Assembly: GCF_000955905.1 (NCBI RefSeq)
Contig: NZ_CP011097.1
Coordinates: forward strand, 1,142,582 to 1,206,581
Length of the DNA stretch: 64,000 nucleotides
From: Candidatus Nitrosotenuis cloacae
Lineage (GTDB): Archaea > Thermoproteota > Nitrososphaeria > Nitrososphaerales > Nitrosopumilaceae
Direction: 5' to 3'
Shown: one piece after another, positions 1 through 8,167 of the stretch
Numbering within the stretch: position 1 is the stretch's first letter
How the letters are laid out: each line of letters starts with the position of its first letter
Made by a program: the position numbers and the translations under genes
Notes under the pieces: generated by a model
Told to the model about the DNA's origin: nothing
The model's input: only the letters and a program-made list of their open reading frames with translations
Database searches by the model: none

Positions 1-16
1 TGCAAGCTCGTACATA

Positions 17-649
17 TCACGTATATTTTAGAACAATGTCTTCAATTACATCTGCAACATCAAGACACCTATCTGATGCTGATTCTATTGCCTCATAGAT
101 GTCCTTTAGTTTTATTATGGTGATTGCATCGTTTTTCTCAAACAATTCTCCAACTGCTGTTCTGTACAGATCATCGATGTTGTGCTCAATGTCGCTAATT
201 TTTCTGCAATGATCAATTAGTGATTTATCCACCTTGACTGTTTTGAGTCTAGAGATCAACAGCTCGACTTCCTTAATTGCATTTAGCAGCTCTTTTGCTA
301 TATCTAGCATGTATGGTGGGGTAGATGTCACATGATAGCTCTTGATCCTGCCTGCAATTCCTTCGATATAGTCAATCACATCATCTGTCTTTGATGCGAT
401 TCTTTGAATGTCCTCTCTGTCCAAAGGAGTAATGAATGTCTTGTTTAACTCTGCAAAAATAGAACGGGTAAGCTCGTCTGCTTCGCGCTCTAGTTTTTTT
501 ATCTCTTCTTGGTAATGCGAGGACTTGTCCATGTTTGCCAGCAGATTTACCAGCTGCTCGGCAGTCTCTTTTGCTTTGATTGCTAAATTATCTAGAATTG
601 TGAGAATTTCCTTTTCATTTGATTTTACCCATGATAGCCATTGACCCAT
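17..649 (-). CDS. PhoU-like DUF47 family protein (phosphate transport accessory)
   Basis: A 210-residue, almost entirely helical protein of the DUF47/PhoU-like family, the usual cytoplasmic partner of Pit-type phosphate permeases. Heptad-like helices with conserved acidic patches fit: residues 40-60 carry the E-x3-A-D-E-L-T motif and residues 75-95 a D-D-V-I-D-Y-I-E-G motif, matching the two metal-binding repeats of the family. Length is typical (about 205-220). The ATG at 649 has a TATA-like element (673-680, read on minus) 27 bases upstream. A permease would be expected just beyond the left edge, but this cannot be seen. Function is inferred from family. Confidence 0.85.
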   Translation of the reverse strand: MGQWLSWVKSNEKEILTILDNLAIKAKETAEQLVNLLANMDKSSHYQEEIKKLEREADELTRSIFAELNKTFITPLDREDIQRIASKTDDVIDYIEGIAGRIKSYHVTSTPPYMLDIAKELLNAIKEVELLISRLKTVKVDKSLIDHCRKISDIEHNIDDLYRTAVGELFEKNDAITIIKLKDIYEAIESASDRCLDVADVIEDIVLKYT

Positions 650-775
650 GTTTGGACTCGAGATTATGGTGATTAAAGTGTGTTCTACATGTTCTATAGT
701 CTGCTATATAGATGAAGATCGCACTTACGATCAGCAACAAAATAGTTTTTTTATCATGCAAAAAACCAAAAAGCC

Positions 776-1114
776 ATGAAACGTATCGAGGCGATCATAC
801 CATCAAATCGTCTCAACCTAATAGTTGCGGCAATCGAGGAGATGGGTGTTAGTGGAATCACCACAATAGAATCAAAGGGTAGAGGAAAGGCAGCCCGTCC
901 TTCACTTAGGAGCTCACGCGGGACCAGCACCCAGATTGCAGAATACAACAGTTTGATTACCATAATCACAATAGTTGAGGATTCTCGAGTTGATCAGATC
1001 ATTGGTACAATCTTGAATGTGGCAAGCACTGGCTCTAGTGGGGATGGAAAAATATTCATCTCATCAGTTGATGATATAATAGATATCCAAACCAAGAAAA
1101 AAGACATCGTCTAG
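776..1114 (+). CDS. glnK: P-II family nitrogen regulatory protein (GlnK/GlnB type)
   Basis: A 112-residue P-II signal protein. It has the canonical start (MKRIEAII), a T-loop region at about residues 37-58 and the C-terminal G-D-G-K-I-F motif (about 89-94) that forms the ATP/ADP site. P-II trimers sense ATP/ADP and 2-oxoglutarate and bind ammonium transporters or metabolic enzymes. The T-loop is Ser/Arg-rich and contains AEYNS. Whether that Tyr matches the modified Tyr of bacterial GlnB is uncertain. No amt gene is adjacent. A T-rich TATA-like element at 746-754 lies about 26 bases before the ATG, so the mRNA is probably leaderless. Its stop codon overlaps that of the convergent second P-II gene. 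Confidence 0.9.
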   Translation: MKRIEAIIPSNRLNLIVAAIEEMGVSGITTIESKGRGKAARPSLRSSRGTSTQIAEYNSLITIITIVEDSRVDQIIGTILNVASTGSSGDGKIFISSVDDIIDIQTKKKDIV

Positions 1115-1665
1115 AATTTTATTGGATTTAGATCGTAGACTGATTTTTTTGTTTTCTGCTGTAATGTCGGCAGATATTCTAGAATGCAGAAATTAACAAA
1201 GTCGCTAAATGACTTTATTTTGTAGTTTTCTTGGAGCGATTGTTTGTTTTGCTCATAGAACTCTTCGACCTTTGTGAGTGTGAATTTTTGCAGTGGTACC
1301 AGCCTGCTTCGTCTTGTTTGAGGGATGGTGGGCTCTAGTTCTTTTTGTCCTTCCAGTGTTTGCATGTCTACAATTTCTGTCATCTCGGAGACAAAGATCT
1401 TGCCGCCATCTGATGGCTTGATCCCAGAAGATTGGGAGATTATTCGAATTACCTTGTTTGCATCCACATCTGGGACGACAAGCTCGACTTTAATTAACGG
1501 GATGCTCTTTAGGTTGGTACTTCCAATCTTTGAGCCTTTTTGGCTATCAAATATGTCATTGTTGGAGATTTCGTGCTTTGCTATCAGAAATGTGCCTACC
1601 TTGGAGAGTTTGTCTTTTAGTGTGACAAAGTTTTGCGAGCGGATTATTGCCTCGATTTTCTTCAT
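1111..1665 (-). CDS. P-II-like protein with a C-terminal extension
   Basis: A 184-residue protein. Residues 1-105 are a divergent P-II domain (start MKKIEAII; S-D-G-G-K-I-F-V-S-E-M-T-E-I-V-D-M-Q-T near 85-103). The T-loop is unlike GlnK (NNDIFDSQKGSKIGSTN). Residues 106-184 form an extra, predicted helical domain absent from ordinary P-II proteins (about 112 residues), beginning with an Arg-rich linker. The gene starts 2 bases after the alcohol dehydrogenase stop, so the two are co-transcribed. A role in sensing nucleotide or carbon state for a partner is inference. The extension resembles no domain I can name. Confidence 0.75.
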   Translation of the reverse strand: MKKIEAIIRSQNFVTLKDKLSKVGTFLIAKHEISNNDIFDSQKGSKIGSTNLKSIPLIKVELVVPDVDANKVIRIISQSSGIKPSDGGKIFVSEMTEIVDMQTLEGQKELEPTIPQTRRSRLVPLQKFTLTKVEEFYEQNKQSLQENYKIKSFSDFVNFCILEYLPTLQQKTKKSVYDLNPIKF

Positions 1666-1667
1666 TT

Positions 1668-2717
1668 CTACGGATTGATTATTGCGCGTCCCAGAATTTT
1701 GCGTGACTTGAGGTCCTCTAGTGCAGTGTTTGCATCAGATAGTGAGTATCGTTTTGATACGATGGGATTAATCACGCCTCTTTTTGCCAAATTCAAAAGC
1801 TCAATCATGTCGTTATAGTTGCCAGTGTATGCGCCCTGTATCGTTATTGCCTTTAGTGGAATTGATACCAATGACAAATCAATAGAGCCTCCAAACAGAC
1901 CCACCAGTGTCATTATTCCTCGCTTGCGAATCACTGCAAGGCCCATCTTTACCGTTGGTGGTGCATTTACAAAGTCAATTACACAGTCTGCACCCTTGCC
2001 ATTACATAATGACATGATTTTTTGGACTGCGTCGGGATCTTTGGAATTCACCATGTGGTCTGCGCCAAGCTCCTTTGCAGCCTGAAGTTTTGCATCATCA
2101 ATATCAACAATTATGATGTTTGCGTTTGTGATTGCCCTTGCAATCTGGACGCCCATCAAGCCCAATCCACCTGCGCCAAAAATCACCATGTTGTGCTGAG
2201 AGGTGGCATTTGATTTTTTGACTGCAGTATATGCCGTAAGACCAGAGCATGCCAATGAGGCTGCGCCATCCAGATCAATTCCTGTGACTTTGGCTAAAAA
2301 CTTGAAGTGTGGTACCAGCGCATATTCCGCATAACCACCATTTTGAAAAACACCCATAGAGCGAGGCGCGTCACATAAATTGTCATTTCCCACGCGGCAT
2401 GCAACGCAGTTTCCGCATCCAATCCACGGATAAACCAAGACATTATCGCCAACTGCGATTCCCTGAACGGATGAGCCTATCTCTGATACGGTTCCTACAA
2501 TTTCATGCCCCGGTATGACTGGGAATTTTACGCCCCTATCAGTTACCTTCATGAATCCATCACCAGTGTCATATCCACCTTCCCAGAGGTGCAAATCAGA
2601 ATGGCAAACGCCCACTGCCTTTACCTTTACTAGTACTTCGTTGTCTTTTGGGTGTGGTGTTGGAACATCGGATATTTCCAGTGCCTTTTGTGGTTCCATG
2701 ATTCGGGCTGCTTTCAT
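1668..2717 (-). CDS. zinc-dependent alcohol dehydrogenase (MDR family)
   Basis: A 349-residue medium-chain dehydrogenase. Visible features: catalytic zinc ligand Cys in G-V-C-H-S-D-L-H (about 37-44); G-H-E (about 70-72); the structural-zinc cysteine cluster C-x2-C-x2-C-x7-C (about 101-115); and the dinucleotide motif G-A-G-G-L-G (about 181-186). These indicate NAD(P)-dependent oxidation of an alcohol or reduction of an aldehyde; the substrate cannot be read. It heads an operon with the extended P-II protein. The ATG at 2717 gives the standard N-terminus (MKAARIMEP). Confidence 0.85.
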   Translation of the reverse strand: MKAARIMEPQKALEISDVPTPHPKDNEVLVKVKAVGVCHSDLHLWEGGYDTGDGFMKVTDRGVKFPVIPGHEIVGTVSEIGSSVQGIAVGDNVLVYPWIGCGNCVACRVGNDNLCDAPRSMGVFQNGGYAEYALVPHFKFLAKVTGIDLDGAASLACSGLTAYTAVKKSNATSQHNMVIFGAGGLGLMGVQIARAITNANIIIVDIDDAKLQAAKELGADHMVNSKDPDAVQKIMSLCNGKGADCVIDFVNAPPTVKMGLAVIRKRGIMTLVGLFGGSIDLSLVSIPLKAITIQGAYTGNYNDMIELLNLAKRGVINPIVSKRYSLSDANTALEDLKSRKILGRAIINP

Positions 2718-2812
2718 CAGATCAGAGCAACCACACTTACAATATAAGAGTTGACAGAGCGTGGCAAAAAAGTAGAGCCTTCAAGTATTAGTAGATAGGA
2801 CGAGAACTTTGC

Positions 2813-3490
2813 TTGTTGAGTGAAAGCCAAGTAGACAACATTGCTCAGGCACCAGTAAACATTTTGTTTAATCCCAACACGGTGATAAAAAAAGACGTCT
2901 GGGAGATTAACATCGTCCAGATTCTAGAGATACTAATCAAAATTCTCAAAAAGGCTGGCAAAAAAGACCTGCGAGTAGCAGGAATGGCTGCCCTTTCCTC
3001 CTCACTAATCCACAGAATGAAAGTAGAGCGAATATTTGCACTGCAAAAAGCGGCAATGGAAAAAAAGCCACTAAATCAAAGGTCAGACATCGACATTCAG
3101 TTACTGAACATTCCGTACCGCCACGAATCCACATATCCAGTTACATTAGAAGAGCTAATGGATCTACTGGAGAATCTAATCGGTACAATTGCAAACCCAA
3201 GATCACGCAAGGGCGGTCAGTTAAGATTTGAGCCAGTAGAGGTTCCGGACTTTAAGGAATATTTTGTATCACTTGAGAGCATAATTGGAAAATACGAGGA
3301 GTTGATCTTGCGCAAACTAGATGTGCAAGGATTTGGTTTTTTGCAGGCAATAATTGCAGACTTGGATTCGACTGATTCTATTAGGTGCTTTTTTGCCATC
3401 CTGTTTTTGGCTCGAGACCAAAAAGTCGACTTGGAGCAAGTAGATGAAGACATCAAAATCACCATACTGCGGGAGAACCTTGGGGCATGA
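2813..3490 (+). CDS. scpA: ScpA-like kleisin (segregation and condensation protein A)
   Basis: A 225-residue ScpA/kleisin-type protein. It has the N-terminal helical SMC-neck-binding region, followed by segments of the family such as L-R-V-A-G-M-A-A-L and R-F-E-P-V-E-V, and a C-terminal winged-helix region that would bind the SMC head. TTG at 2813 is the most likely start (TTG TTG AGT). The stop overlaps the ATG of scpB by four bases (ATGA), which supports translational coupling. Together with ScpB and an SMC encoded elsewhere it should organise and segregate the chromosome. Family assignment rests on sequence pattern plus the scpB partner. Confidence 0.8.
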   Translation: MLSESQVDNIAQAPVNILFNPNTVIKKDVWEINIVQILEILIKILKKAGKKDLRVAGMAALSSSLIHRMKVERIFALQKAAMEKKPLNQRSDIDIQLLNIPYRHESTYPVTLEELMDLLENLIGTIANPRSRKGGQLRFEPVEVPDFKEYFVSLESIIGKYEELILRKLDVQGFGFLQAIIADLDSTDSIRCFFAILFLARDQKVDLEQVDEDIKITILRENLGA

Positions 3491-4041
3491 AGGTAGAGGA
3501 CGACAATGAGGCAACCTCAAGACTGGAGGCAGCACTATATTCTGCTGGCAGGCCGCTTAGTGTTGAGGAGCTAATCAAGGCATCAGGCACGGAATCCAGG
3601 ACAAAGACGCTTGCCATCATATCAGCAATAGAAAAAAAGACAAAGTCAGCATTTAGGGCAATAGAGATAGCCACACTCCCAGACGGCTCATACGTGATGC
3701 AGCTAAAACCAGAGATGAACGATACTGTGCGCAAGTTCGCATCCCGCCCAATTCTTGCCAAGGCAACACTCAAGACATTATCATATATTGCATACATGCA
3801 GCCAATCTCCTCAAAACACCTAGTCGAAACAAGGGGAAGCGGTGTATACTCTCATCTCAAAGAACTAGAGCAACTTGACTTTATCTCTCACCAAAATGTC
3901 GGAAGGCTCAAAATATTCACCACCACTTCCAAGTTCCAGAAATATTTTGGAATCAGTGGAGACACGGACATTCTAAAACAAATCCTGTTCAAAAAGCGTA
4001 AAACCACACCATCACCGCAAACAATAACTCAGCAAGCCTGA
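3487..4041 (+). CDS. scpB: ScpB-like segregation and condensation protein B
   Basis: A 184-residue protein with the two winged-helix modules of ScpB. The N-terminal module begins R-L-E-A-A-L-Y-S-A-G-R-P-L-S; the second contains L-K-T-L-S-Y-I-A-Y-M-Q-P-I and the R-G-S-G-V-Y-S-H-L-K-E-L segment typical of the family. The gene overlaps scpA by four bases. ScpB dimers bind the kleisin ScpA. The last 15 residues are Thr/Pro/Gln-rich and look disordered. S8e follows after 54 bases. Confidence 0.85.
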   Translation: MKVEDDNEATSRLEAALYSAGRPLSVEELIKASGTESRTKTLAIISAIEKKTKSAFRAIEIATLPDGSYVMQLKPEMNDTVRKFASRPILAKATLKTLSYIAYMQPISSKHLVETRGSGVYSHLKELEQLDFISHQNVGRLKIFTTTSKFQKYFGISGDTDILKQILFKKRKTTPSPQTITQQA

Positions 4042-4095
4042 TTTTATGCGCCAGACTGGCGTTGTGTATAAATTAGAGTTATTCAAAGCCAACCT

Positions 4096-4476
4096 GTGAA
4101 ACTATCAGTTGAGAATCTTGCAACAAGCAAGATAACAGGCGGAAGACGAGTACCACTAAAGACCAGACGAAAATATGACATGGACCGATTTCCAAACGAG
4201 GCAGTAAGCGGCCCTCAAGTAACTGTAACAAGACAGGTTCGCGCAAACCACACAAAGACAGGCCTCAAAACAATTGATACTGTTAACCTTGCAATTGCTG
4301 GCGGCAAAGTAAAAAAGACAAAAATTCTCAAGGTTTTAGAAAACGCAACAAACAGCGACTATCAAAGACGCGGCGTAATATCAAAGGGCGCAATTTTAGA
4401 AACAGAAGACGGAAAATGCCGAGTTGTGTCAAGACCTGGACAGCAAGGCCAAGTAAATGCGATTTTGATAAAGTGA
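4096..4476 (+). CDS. rps8e: 30S ribosomal protein S8e
   Basis: A 126-residue archaeal/eukaryal small-subunit protein. Recognisable stretches are the basic N-terminal block S-K-I-T-G-G-R-R-V-P (about 12-21), then K-T-R-R-K-Y-D, and the C-terminal Y-Q-R-R-G-V-I-S-K-G-A-I-L-E-T (about 93-107) that closes the S8e beta-barrel. Length matches archaeal S8e. The start is GTG at 4096. It is followed after 4 bases by the SRP19 gene and belongs to an information-processing run with SRP19, Gar1 and TFB. Confidence 0.93.
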   Translation: MKLSVENLATSKITGGRRVPLKTRRKYDMDRFPNEAVSGPQVTVTRQVRANHTKTGLKTIDTVNLAIAGGKVKKTKILKVLENATNSDYQRRGVISKGAILETEDGKCRVVSRPGQQGQVNAILIK

Positions 4477-4480
4477 TTAA

Positions 4481-4780
4481 ATGAAAGATTACGAACATGT
4501 CGTAATCTGGCTGGATTATTTTAACAAAAACCTGACAATACGTGCAGGTAGACGACTGCCAAAGGAAAAGTGTATTTTTGATCCTTCGCTAAAAGAGCTG
4601 CAAGACGCTGCAACCGATGCTGGACTGCAAATAAAGGAATCAAACGACAAGGCAAGATTCCCTAGAAGAGCGTTTGTCAGATCAGGATACATCAGCGTAC
4701 CAAAGACAACCCCCAAGGGAAAGATTCTGGAAAAAATTTCAGCCAAGATGGTTTCAAAAAGAGCAAAACAATCAAAATAA
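4481..4780 (+). CDS. srp19: signal recognition particle 19 kDa protein
   Basis: A 99-residue SRP19. It opens with the family pattern H-V-V-I-W-L-D-Y-F (about 6-14), followed by G-R-R-L-P-K-E-K (about 23-30) and the conserved W/Y-rich strand region. The tail is Lys/Arg-rich and would contact helices 6 and 8 of SRP RNA. SRP19 primes assembly of SRP54 on 7S RNA for membrane targeting. It starts 4 bases after S8e and is probably co-transcribed with it. Confidence 0.9.
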   Translation: MKDYEHVVIWLDYFNKNLTIRAGRRLPKEKCIFDPSLKELQDAATDAGLQIKESNDKARFPRRAFVRSGYISVPKTTPKGKILEKISAKMVSKRAKQSK

Positions 4781-4854
4781 GATCGACCCTAGCTACTAGC
4801 TAAAGTAAAGTTGACAGAAGTCTATGATTAGCAGAGAATCATTTTTGTAAATAA

Positions 4855-5121
4855 TTGCAGGAGGTAGGGGAAATCATACACTTAGCCAATAGTGGCCGAG
4901 TCATTATACGACTCAGAAGACCACTAGAAGAAGGCGACTACATTTGTGACGACTCTGGCAGAAGAATTGGCAGAGTCACAGAACTAATTGGCCCTGTGGC
5001 AGCCCCATTTGCGTCTGCCATATCTCTGACAAACAACATCAAAAAGTATGTCGGGTCTAATGTGTACTTCCTTGAGGAACCTGTGATGAAGCGAAACAAA
5101 TCAAGGAGATATAGAAGATGA
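4855..5121 (+). CDS. gar1: H/ACA RNP component Gar1
   Basis: An 88-residue Gar1 homologue. It has the short beta-barrel pattern seen in archaeal Gar1, including G-R-V-I-I-R-L (about 14-20), D-D-S-G-R-R-I-G-R-V-T-E-L-I-G-P-V (about 30-46), and a basic C-terminal tail (K-R-N-K-S-R-R-Y-R-R). Gar1 binds Cbf5 in pseudouridine-guide complexes. TTG at 4855 is the likely start. The stop overlaps the ATG of the TFB gene (ATGA), a coupling also seen in other archaea. Confidence 0.85.
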   Translation: MQEVGEIIHLANSGRVIIRLRRPLEEGDYICDDSGRRIGRVTELIGPVAAPFASAISLTNNIKKYVGSNVYFLEEPVMKRNKSRRYRR

Positions 5122-6077
5122 ACATAACAGAACTAGAAACATGCTGCCCAGAATGCAAATCATCTTTAGTAGATGACATTCACAGTGGCGAGCGAATCTG
5201 TTCCATGTGCGGAATTGTCGTCATGGAACAGCTGGCAGACTATGGCCCAGAATCAAGAAGCTCAAGCCTTGAAGAAAAAACAAAGCTCACGCGCGCAAGC
5301 GGTCAGACAACTTTTTCACAACACGACCTTGGTATCGCAACAGAGATATCCATTTCCACAAAGGACTTTTCTGGAAAAACAATCAACTACCAAGTTGCAA
5401 ATCAGATGCACAGCCTTCGAAAGTGGCAGCAACGAGTACGGATCTCATCCCCAAGGGAGAGAAGACTTGCAAATGTGCTATCCATGATAGGAAGCACATG
5501 TCAAGGACTGTCACTCTCAAGTAATGTCTTGGAGACTGCATCAATGATTTATCGCAATCTGGATTCCAAGATGGAAGTCAAAGGAAAATCTGTTGCATGT
5601 ATTGCAGCTGCCGTAATTTACATGGCATGTAAGCAATGCGATGTCGTCAGATCTCTGGACGAGATCTGCAGTGGAACTGGCTCAAACAAGGACCTCAAGA
5701 TGAGGACCAAGTTGTCGGCAAAATACTACCGCATGCTAGTCATGGAGCTAGGCTCTATCACAGCACCAGTCATAACCATGGACAAGTACATCTCCAAAAT
5801 CTCGAATCTGACCAGCACGGATGTTCGAGTGGAGAGACTTGCTTTGGAAATAGCTGAAAAGACAAAAGACAAAAACGTAGCAGACGGCAAGGCTCCAAAC
5901 GGAATTGCCGCAGCTTATCTGTATATTGCATCCATACTATTGGGGCAAAATGTCTTGCAGCGAGACGTATCTAGTGTGGCCGGAGTAACCGAGGTCACCA
6001 TTAGAAACAGGTGCAAAGAGATTCTTTCAGGATACAAGCTAAACCTGACACTAAGACCAAGTTTTGCCAAAAACTAA
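5118..6077 (+). CDS. tfb: transcription initiation factor IIB (TFB)
   Basis: A 319-residue TFB. The N-terminal zinc ribbon uses Cys10, Cys13, Cys28 and Cys31. The B-reader/linker region follows (about 40-100), then two cyclin folds (about 110-205 and 210-310). Conserved words include K-S-V-A-C-I-A-A-A-V-I-Y-M-A-C in the first repeat and A-P-N-G-I-A-A-A-Y-L-Y-I-A in the second; the last helix pair ends in V-T-E-V-T-I-R-N-R. It bridges TBP-DNA to RNA polymerase. It overlaps gar1 by 4 bases. Thaumarchaea usually carry several TFBs, so this may be one of a set. Confidence 0.95.
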   Translation: MNITELETCCPECKSSLVDDIHSGERICSMCGIVVMEQLADYGPESRSSSLEEKTKLTRASGQTTFSQHDLGIATEISISTKDFSGKTINYQVANQMHSLRKWQQRVRISSPRERRLANVLSMIGSTCQGLSLSSNVLETASMIYRNLDSKMEVKGKSVACIAAAVIYMACKQCDVVRSLDEICSGTGSNKDLKMRTKLSAKYYRMLVMELGSITAPVITMDKYISKISNLTSTDVRVERLALEIAEKTKDKNVADGKAPNGIAAAYLYIASILLGQNVLQRDVSSVAGVTEVTIRNRCKEILSGYKLNLTLRPSFAKN

Positions 6078-6100
6078 CTCTTTTTCTTTTTTGTTTTTTG
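6078..6100 (+). terminator. T-rich transcription terminator after tfb
   Basis: Immediately after the TFB stop the + strand reads as a series of T-runs broken by single bases (T5, T6, T6). Oligo-T tracts without a hairpin are the standard intrinsic terminator of archaeal RNA polymerase. The next gene, sufC, has its own TATA box at 6131-6136. Confidence 0.6.
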
Positions 6101-6129
6101 TGATTAGGATCAGCTAAAATTCGTCGGGG

Positions 6130-6136
6130 TTATATA
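6130..6136 (+). promoter_or_regulatory. TATA box of sufC (leaderless)
   Basis: The heptamer TTATATA is centred about 26 bases upstream of the sufC ATG at 6160. This is the spacing expected when transcription starts at or next to the start codon. There is no Shine-Dalgarno motif. Confidence 0.6.
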
Positions 6137-6159
6137 CAGAAACAAAACATTGCGACAAT

Positions 6160-6924
6160 ATGGCAGTCCTAGAAATCAAAGACTTGCACGTACAAAGAGA
6201 GGGAAAGCAGATTCTCAAGGGAGTCAACCTCAAGACAGGCCCAGGTGAGGTCCATGCCATCATGGGCCCAAACGGATCAGGCAAGTCCACACTAGCATAC
6301 ACCCTACTAGGACATCCAAAATATGAGGTGACTCAGGGAAAAATTATCTTTGATGGAGAGGATGTTACCGAAGCATCAACTGATGAGCGGGCAAAAAAAG
6401 GACTCTTCCTTGGATTCCAGTACCCAACAGAAGTTTCTGGCGTAGGTTATTCTCATTTTCTTAGAACATCATACAATGCTTTATCCAAATCATTGCAAAG
6501 CAGCAACAGAGAAGTGTTCATCACAGTAAGAGAATTTCAAAATTATCTAAAGAAAAATCTGCAGACAGTCGGGCTGCGAGATGACTTTTTGGGTCGATAC
6601 CTAAATGAGGGATTTTCTGGCGGTGAGAAGAAACGCTCCGAAGTACTACAGATGGCAGTGTTAAAGCCAAAGGTCTCAATACTAGACGAGCCAGACTCGG
6701 GCCTTGACATTGATGCAGTACAGGCAGTGGCAAAGGCAATCAATGATGTTTCCACTCCAGATGCAACTATCATAGTGATTACGCATTATGCAAGAATTCT
6801 GAACTTTCTCAAAAAGCTGGATTATGTGCATGTGTTTGCACATGGCAAGGTGCTCAAGTCAGGCAATGCAAGCCTTGCACAAGAACTAGAACAGAAAGGC
6901 TATGACTGGATCGTCAATGCATAG
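6160..6924 (+). CDS. sufC: Fe-S cluster assembly ATPase SufC
   Basis: A 254-residue ABC-type ATPase of the SUF system. Walker A is G-P-N-G-S-G-K-S (36-43). The signature is S-G-G-E-K-K-R-S-E (SufC-specific E-K-K-R), Walker B is S-I-L-D-E-P-D-S-G-L-D, and the switch His is in V-I-T-H-Y. It powers the SufBCD scaffold. It is separated from sufB and sufD (24.2-27.1 kb) by about 17 kb and lies on the other strand, so the complex is expressed from two loci. A TTG-started DUF167 gene follows directly. Confidence 0.95.
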   Translation: MAVLEIKDLHVQREGKQILKGVNLKTGPGEVHAIMGPNGSGKSTLAYTLLGHPKYEVTQGKIIFDGEDVTEASTDERAKKGLFLGFQYPTEVSGVGYSHFLRTSYNALSKSLQSSNREVFITVREFQNYLKKNLQTVGLRDDFLGRYLNEGFSGGEKKRSEVLQMAVLKPKVSILDEPDSGLDIDAVQAVAKAINDVSTPDATIIVITHYARILNFLKKLDYVHVFAHGKVLKSGNASLAQELEQKGYDWIVNA

Positions 6925-7134
6925 TTGCAGTATCATATTCTAGTAGAATTTCATAGGGATTTTGTTTTTGTGGATGGAAATCAGATCACAGTTGGTGTAA
7001 AATCAAAGCCGGTTGGAGGTGAGGCAAACTATGAAATCATCAAAAAGCTGGCAAAACACTTTGGTGTTTCTTCTGCGAATGTAATTATAAAATCTGGTCA
7101 CAAATCAAGCAAGAAAATCATTGAAATCATCTAA
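6925..7134 (+). CDS. DUF167 (YggU) family protein
   Basis: A 69-residue protein of the small DUF167/YggU family. It shows the conserved G-V-K-S-K-P-V-G-G-E-A-N pattern (matching the usual V-x-A-x-P-x-x-G-x-A-N; about 24-35) and the C-terminal V-I-I-K-S-G-H-K-S-S-K-K (about 53-64) equivalent to the family's G-x-x-S-R-x-K. The TTG start lies directly after the sufC stop, which implies co-transcription. Family function is unknown. Length is on the short side (family about 75-100). Confidence 0.75.
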   Translation: MQYHILVEFHRDFVFVDGNQITVGVKSKPVGGEANYEIIKKLAKHFGVSSANVIIKSGHKSSKKIIEII

Positions 7135-7891
7135 GCCTAGAATTCAGTTTTTGCTGGTGTTCCTTTTCTCGTCGCTCCAAGTCCTCATATTCCACCATGC
7201 AGTAATAATCAAAAATTTTCATCTTTTTTGCTTTGGCCTCTGACACATATCGTATAATGTCCGATACCAGCATTCCTTGGGCTGCTAAAAATGCCTCATC
7301 TTCTTTTCCGAGTCTTTGATATGCTTCGGATTTTGCAGATGCCGCATCACTTAGCTTTTCTTGTTTTTGTACATCATCATAGTATGATATGGATTCATCA
7401 TATTTTCCCAAAAACGAAAGTGTCAGGGCCTTGTTGAGAAGCGATGTGATGTTGTTTGGCTCCACTCTTAGTGCCATGGAGTAATAGTTTAGGGCATCAG
7501 TGTGTTTTCCCACCTCGTTGCAGGCCAGGCCTTTGCTGTTTAGGGCCCAAGTGTGTGTTGGGTTTTTTATCAGCAGTTTATCACAATACGGAATTATCTG
7601 ATCATGCCTTCCAAGTCTTTCCAGTGCCAGAATTTTGTTTTTGAGTGCATACTCGTCAAACTCGTTTAAGTCAAGCACTGCGTCACAGCACGACAATACT
7701 TGATCAAATTTGCCCAGATTCAAAAATGCAGTTGCCATGTTTTGCAAAGCAACCATATCTTTTGGATCAGAGTCAAGCATCTTTTGACAAAACGACACGA
7801 TCTCATCCCATTGCTTATCGGAATGAAGTTTTTTGATTACATCGATCGGATTTCCAATATACGCCAATATGGTACAATCAGCCAAGGACAC
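7127..7891 (-). CDS. tetratricopeptide repeat protein
   Basis: A 254-residue protein built of about five TPR units between residues 20 and 200. Examples are the repeats around A-L-Q-N-M-A-T-A-F-L-N-L-G-K, L-N-S-K-G-L-A-C-N-E-V-G-K and L-L-N-K-A-L-T-L-S-F-L-G-K. The basic C-terminal helix ends in repeated Glu/Lys. No signal peptide is visible, so it is probably a cytoplasmic protein-interaction scaffold with unknown partners. The start is GTG at 7891. It lies 3 bases after a small membrane-protein gene, suggesting an operon, and its 3' end overlaps that of the convergent DUF167 gene by 8 bases. Confidence 0.8.
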   Translation of the reverse strand: MSLADCTILAYIGNPIDVIKKLHSDKQWDEIVSFCQKMLDSDPKDMVALQNMATAFLNLGKFDQVLSCCDAVLDLNEFDEYALKNKILALERLGRHDQIIPYCDKLLIKNPTHTWALNSKGLACNEVGKHTDALNYYSMALRVEPNNITSLLNKALTLSFLGKYDESISYYDDVQKQEKLSDAASAKSEAYQRLGKEDEAFLAAQGMLVSDIIRYVSEAKAKKMKIFDYYCMVEYEDLERREKEHQQKLNSRLR

Positions 7892-7894
7892 ACA

Positions 7895-8107
7895 TTAAGA
7901 TTTCAAAATTAGGCGCTTGCCTTGCTTGAGTTTTTCATGTATTTCTATTACAAAATGAAACACTATCACTTTGGCAAACACCACACCGGAAATCAGTGCA
8001 ATTGTTGTCTGTCCCAAATACAGTAAATATGCCGTAACGCCAGCTGCCGTCATTACTTCTAGTGCTGTACAGGTACAAAACCAGAGTAGTTTTTCCCTTT
8101 TCATCAT
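7895..8107 (-). CDS. small two-helix membrane protein
   Basis: A 70-residue protein with two predicted transmembrane segments, about residues 7-28 and 34-54, separated by a short G-Q-T turn, and a basic C-terminal tail (K-L-K-Q-G-K-R). It resembles no family I can name with confidence. It is the first gene of a probable two-gene unit with the TPR protein (3-base gap), so it may anchor that protein at the membrane; this is inference. Confidence 0.6.
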   Translation of the reverse strand: MMKREKLLWFCTCTALEVMTAAGVTAYLLYLGQTTIALISGVVFAKVIVFHFVIEIHEKLKQGKRLILKS

Positions 8108-8167
8108 ATCATATAGGTCAGGATTTCAATTAAAGATTCATCCAGATTGTGATTTTCTAAATTATCG

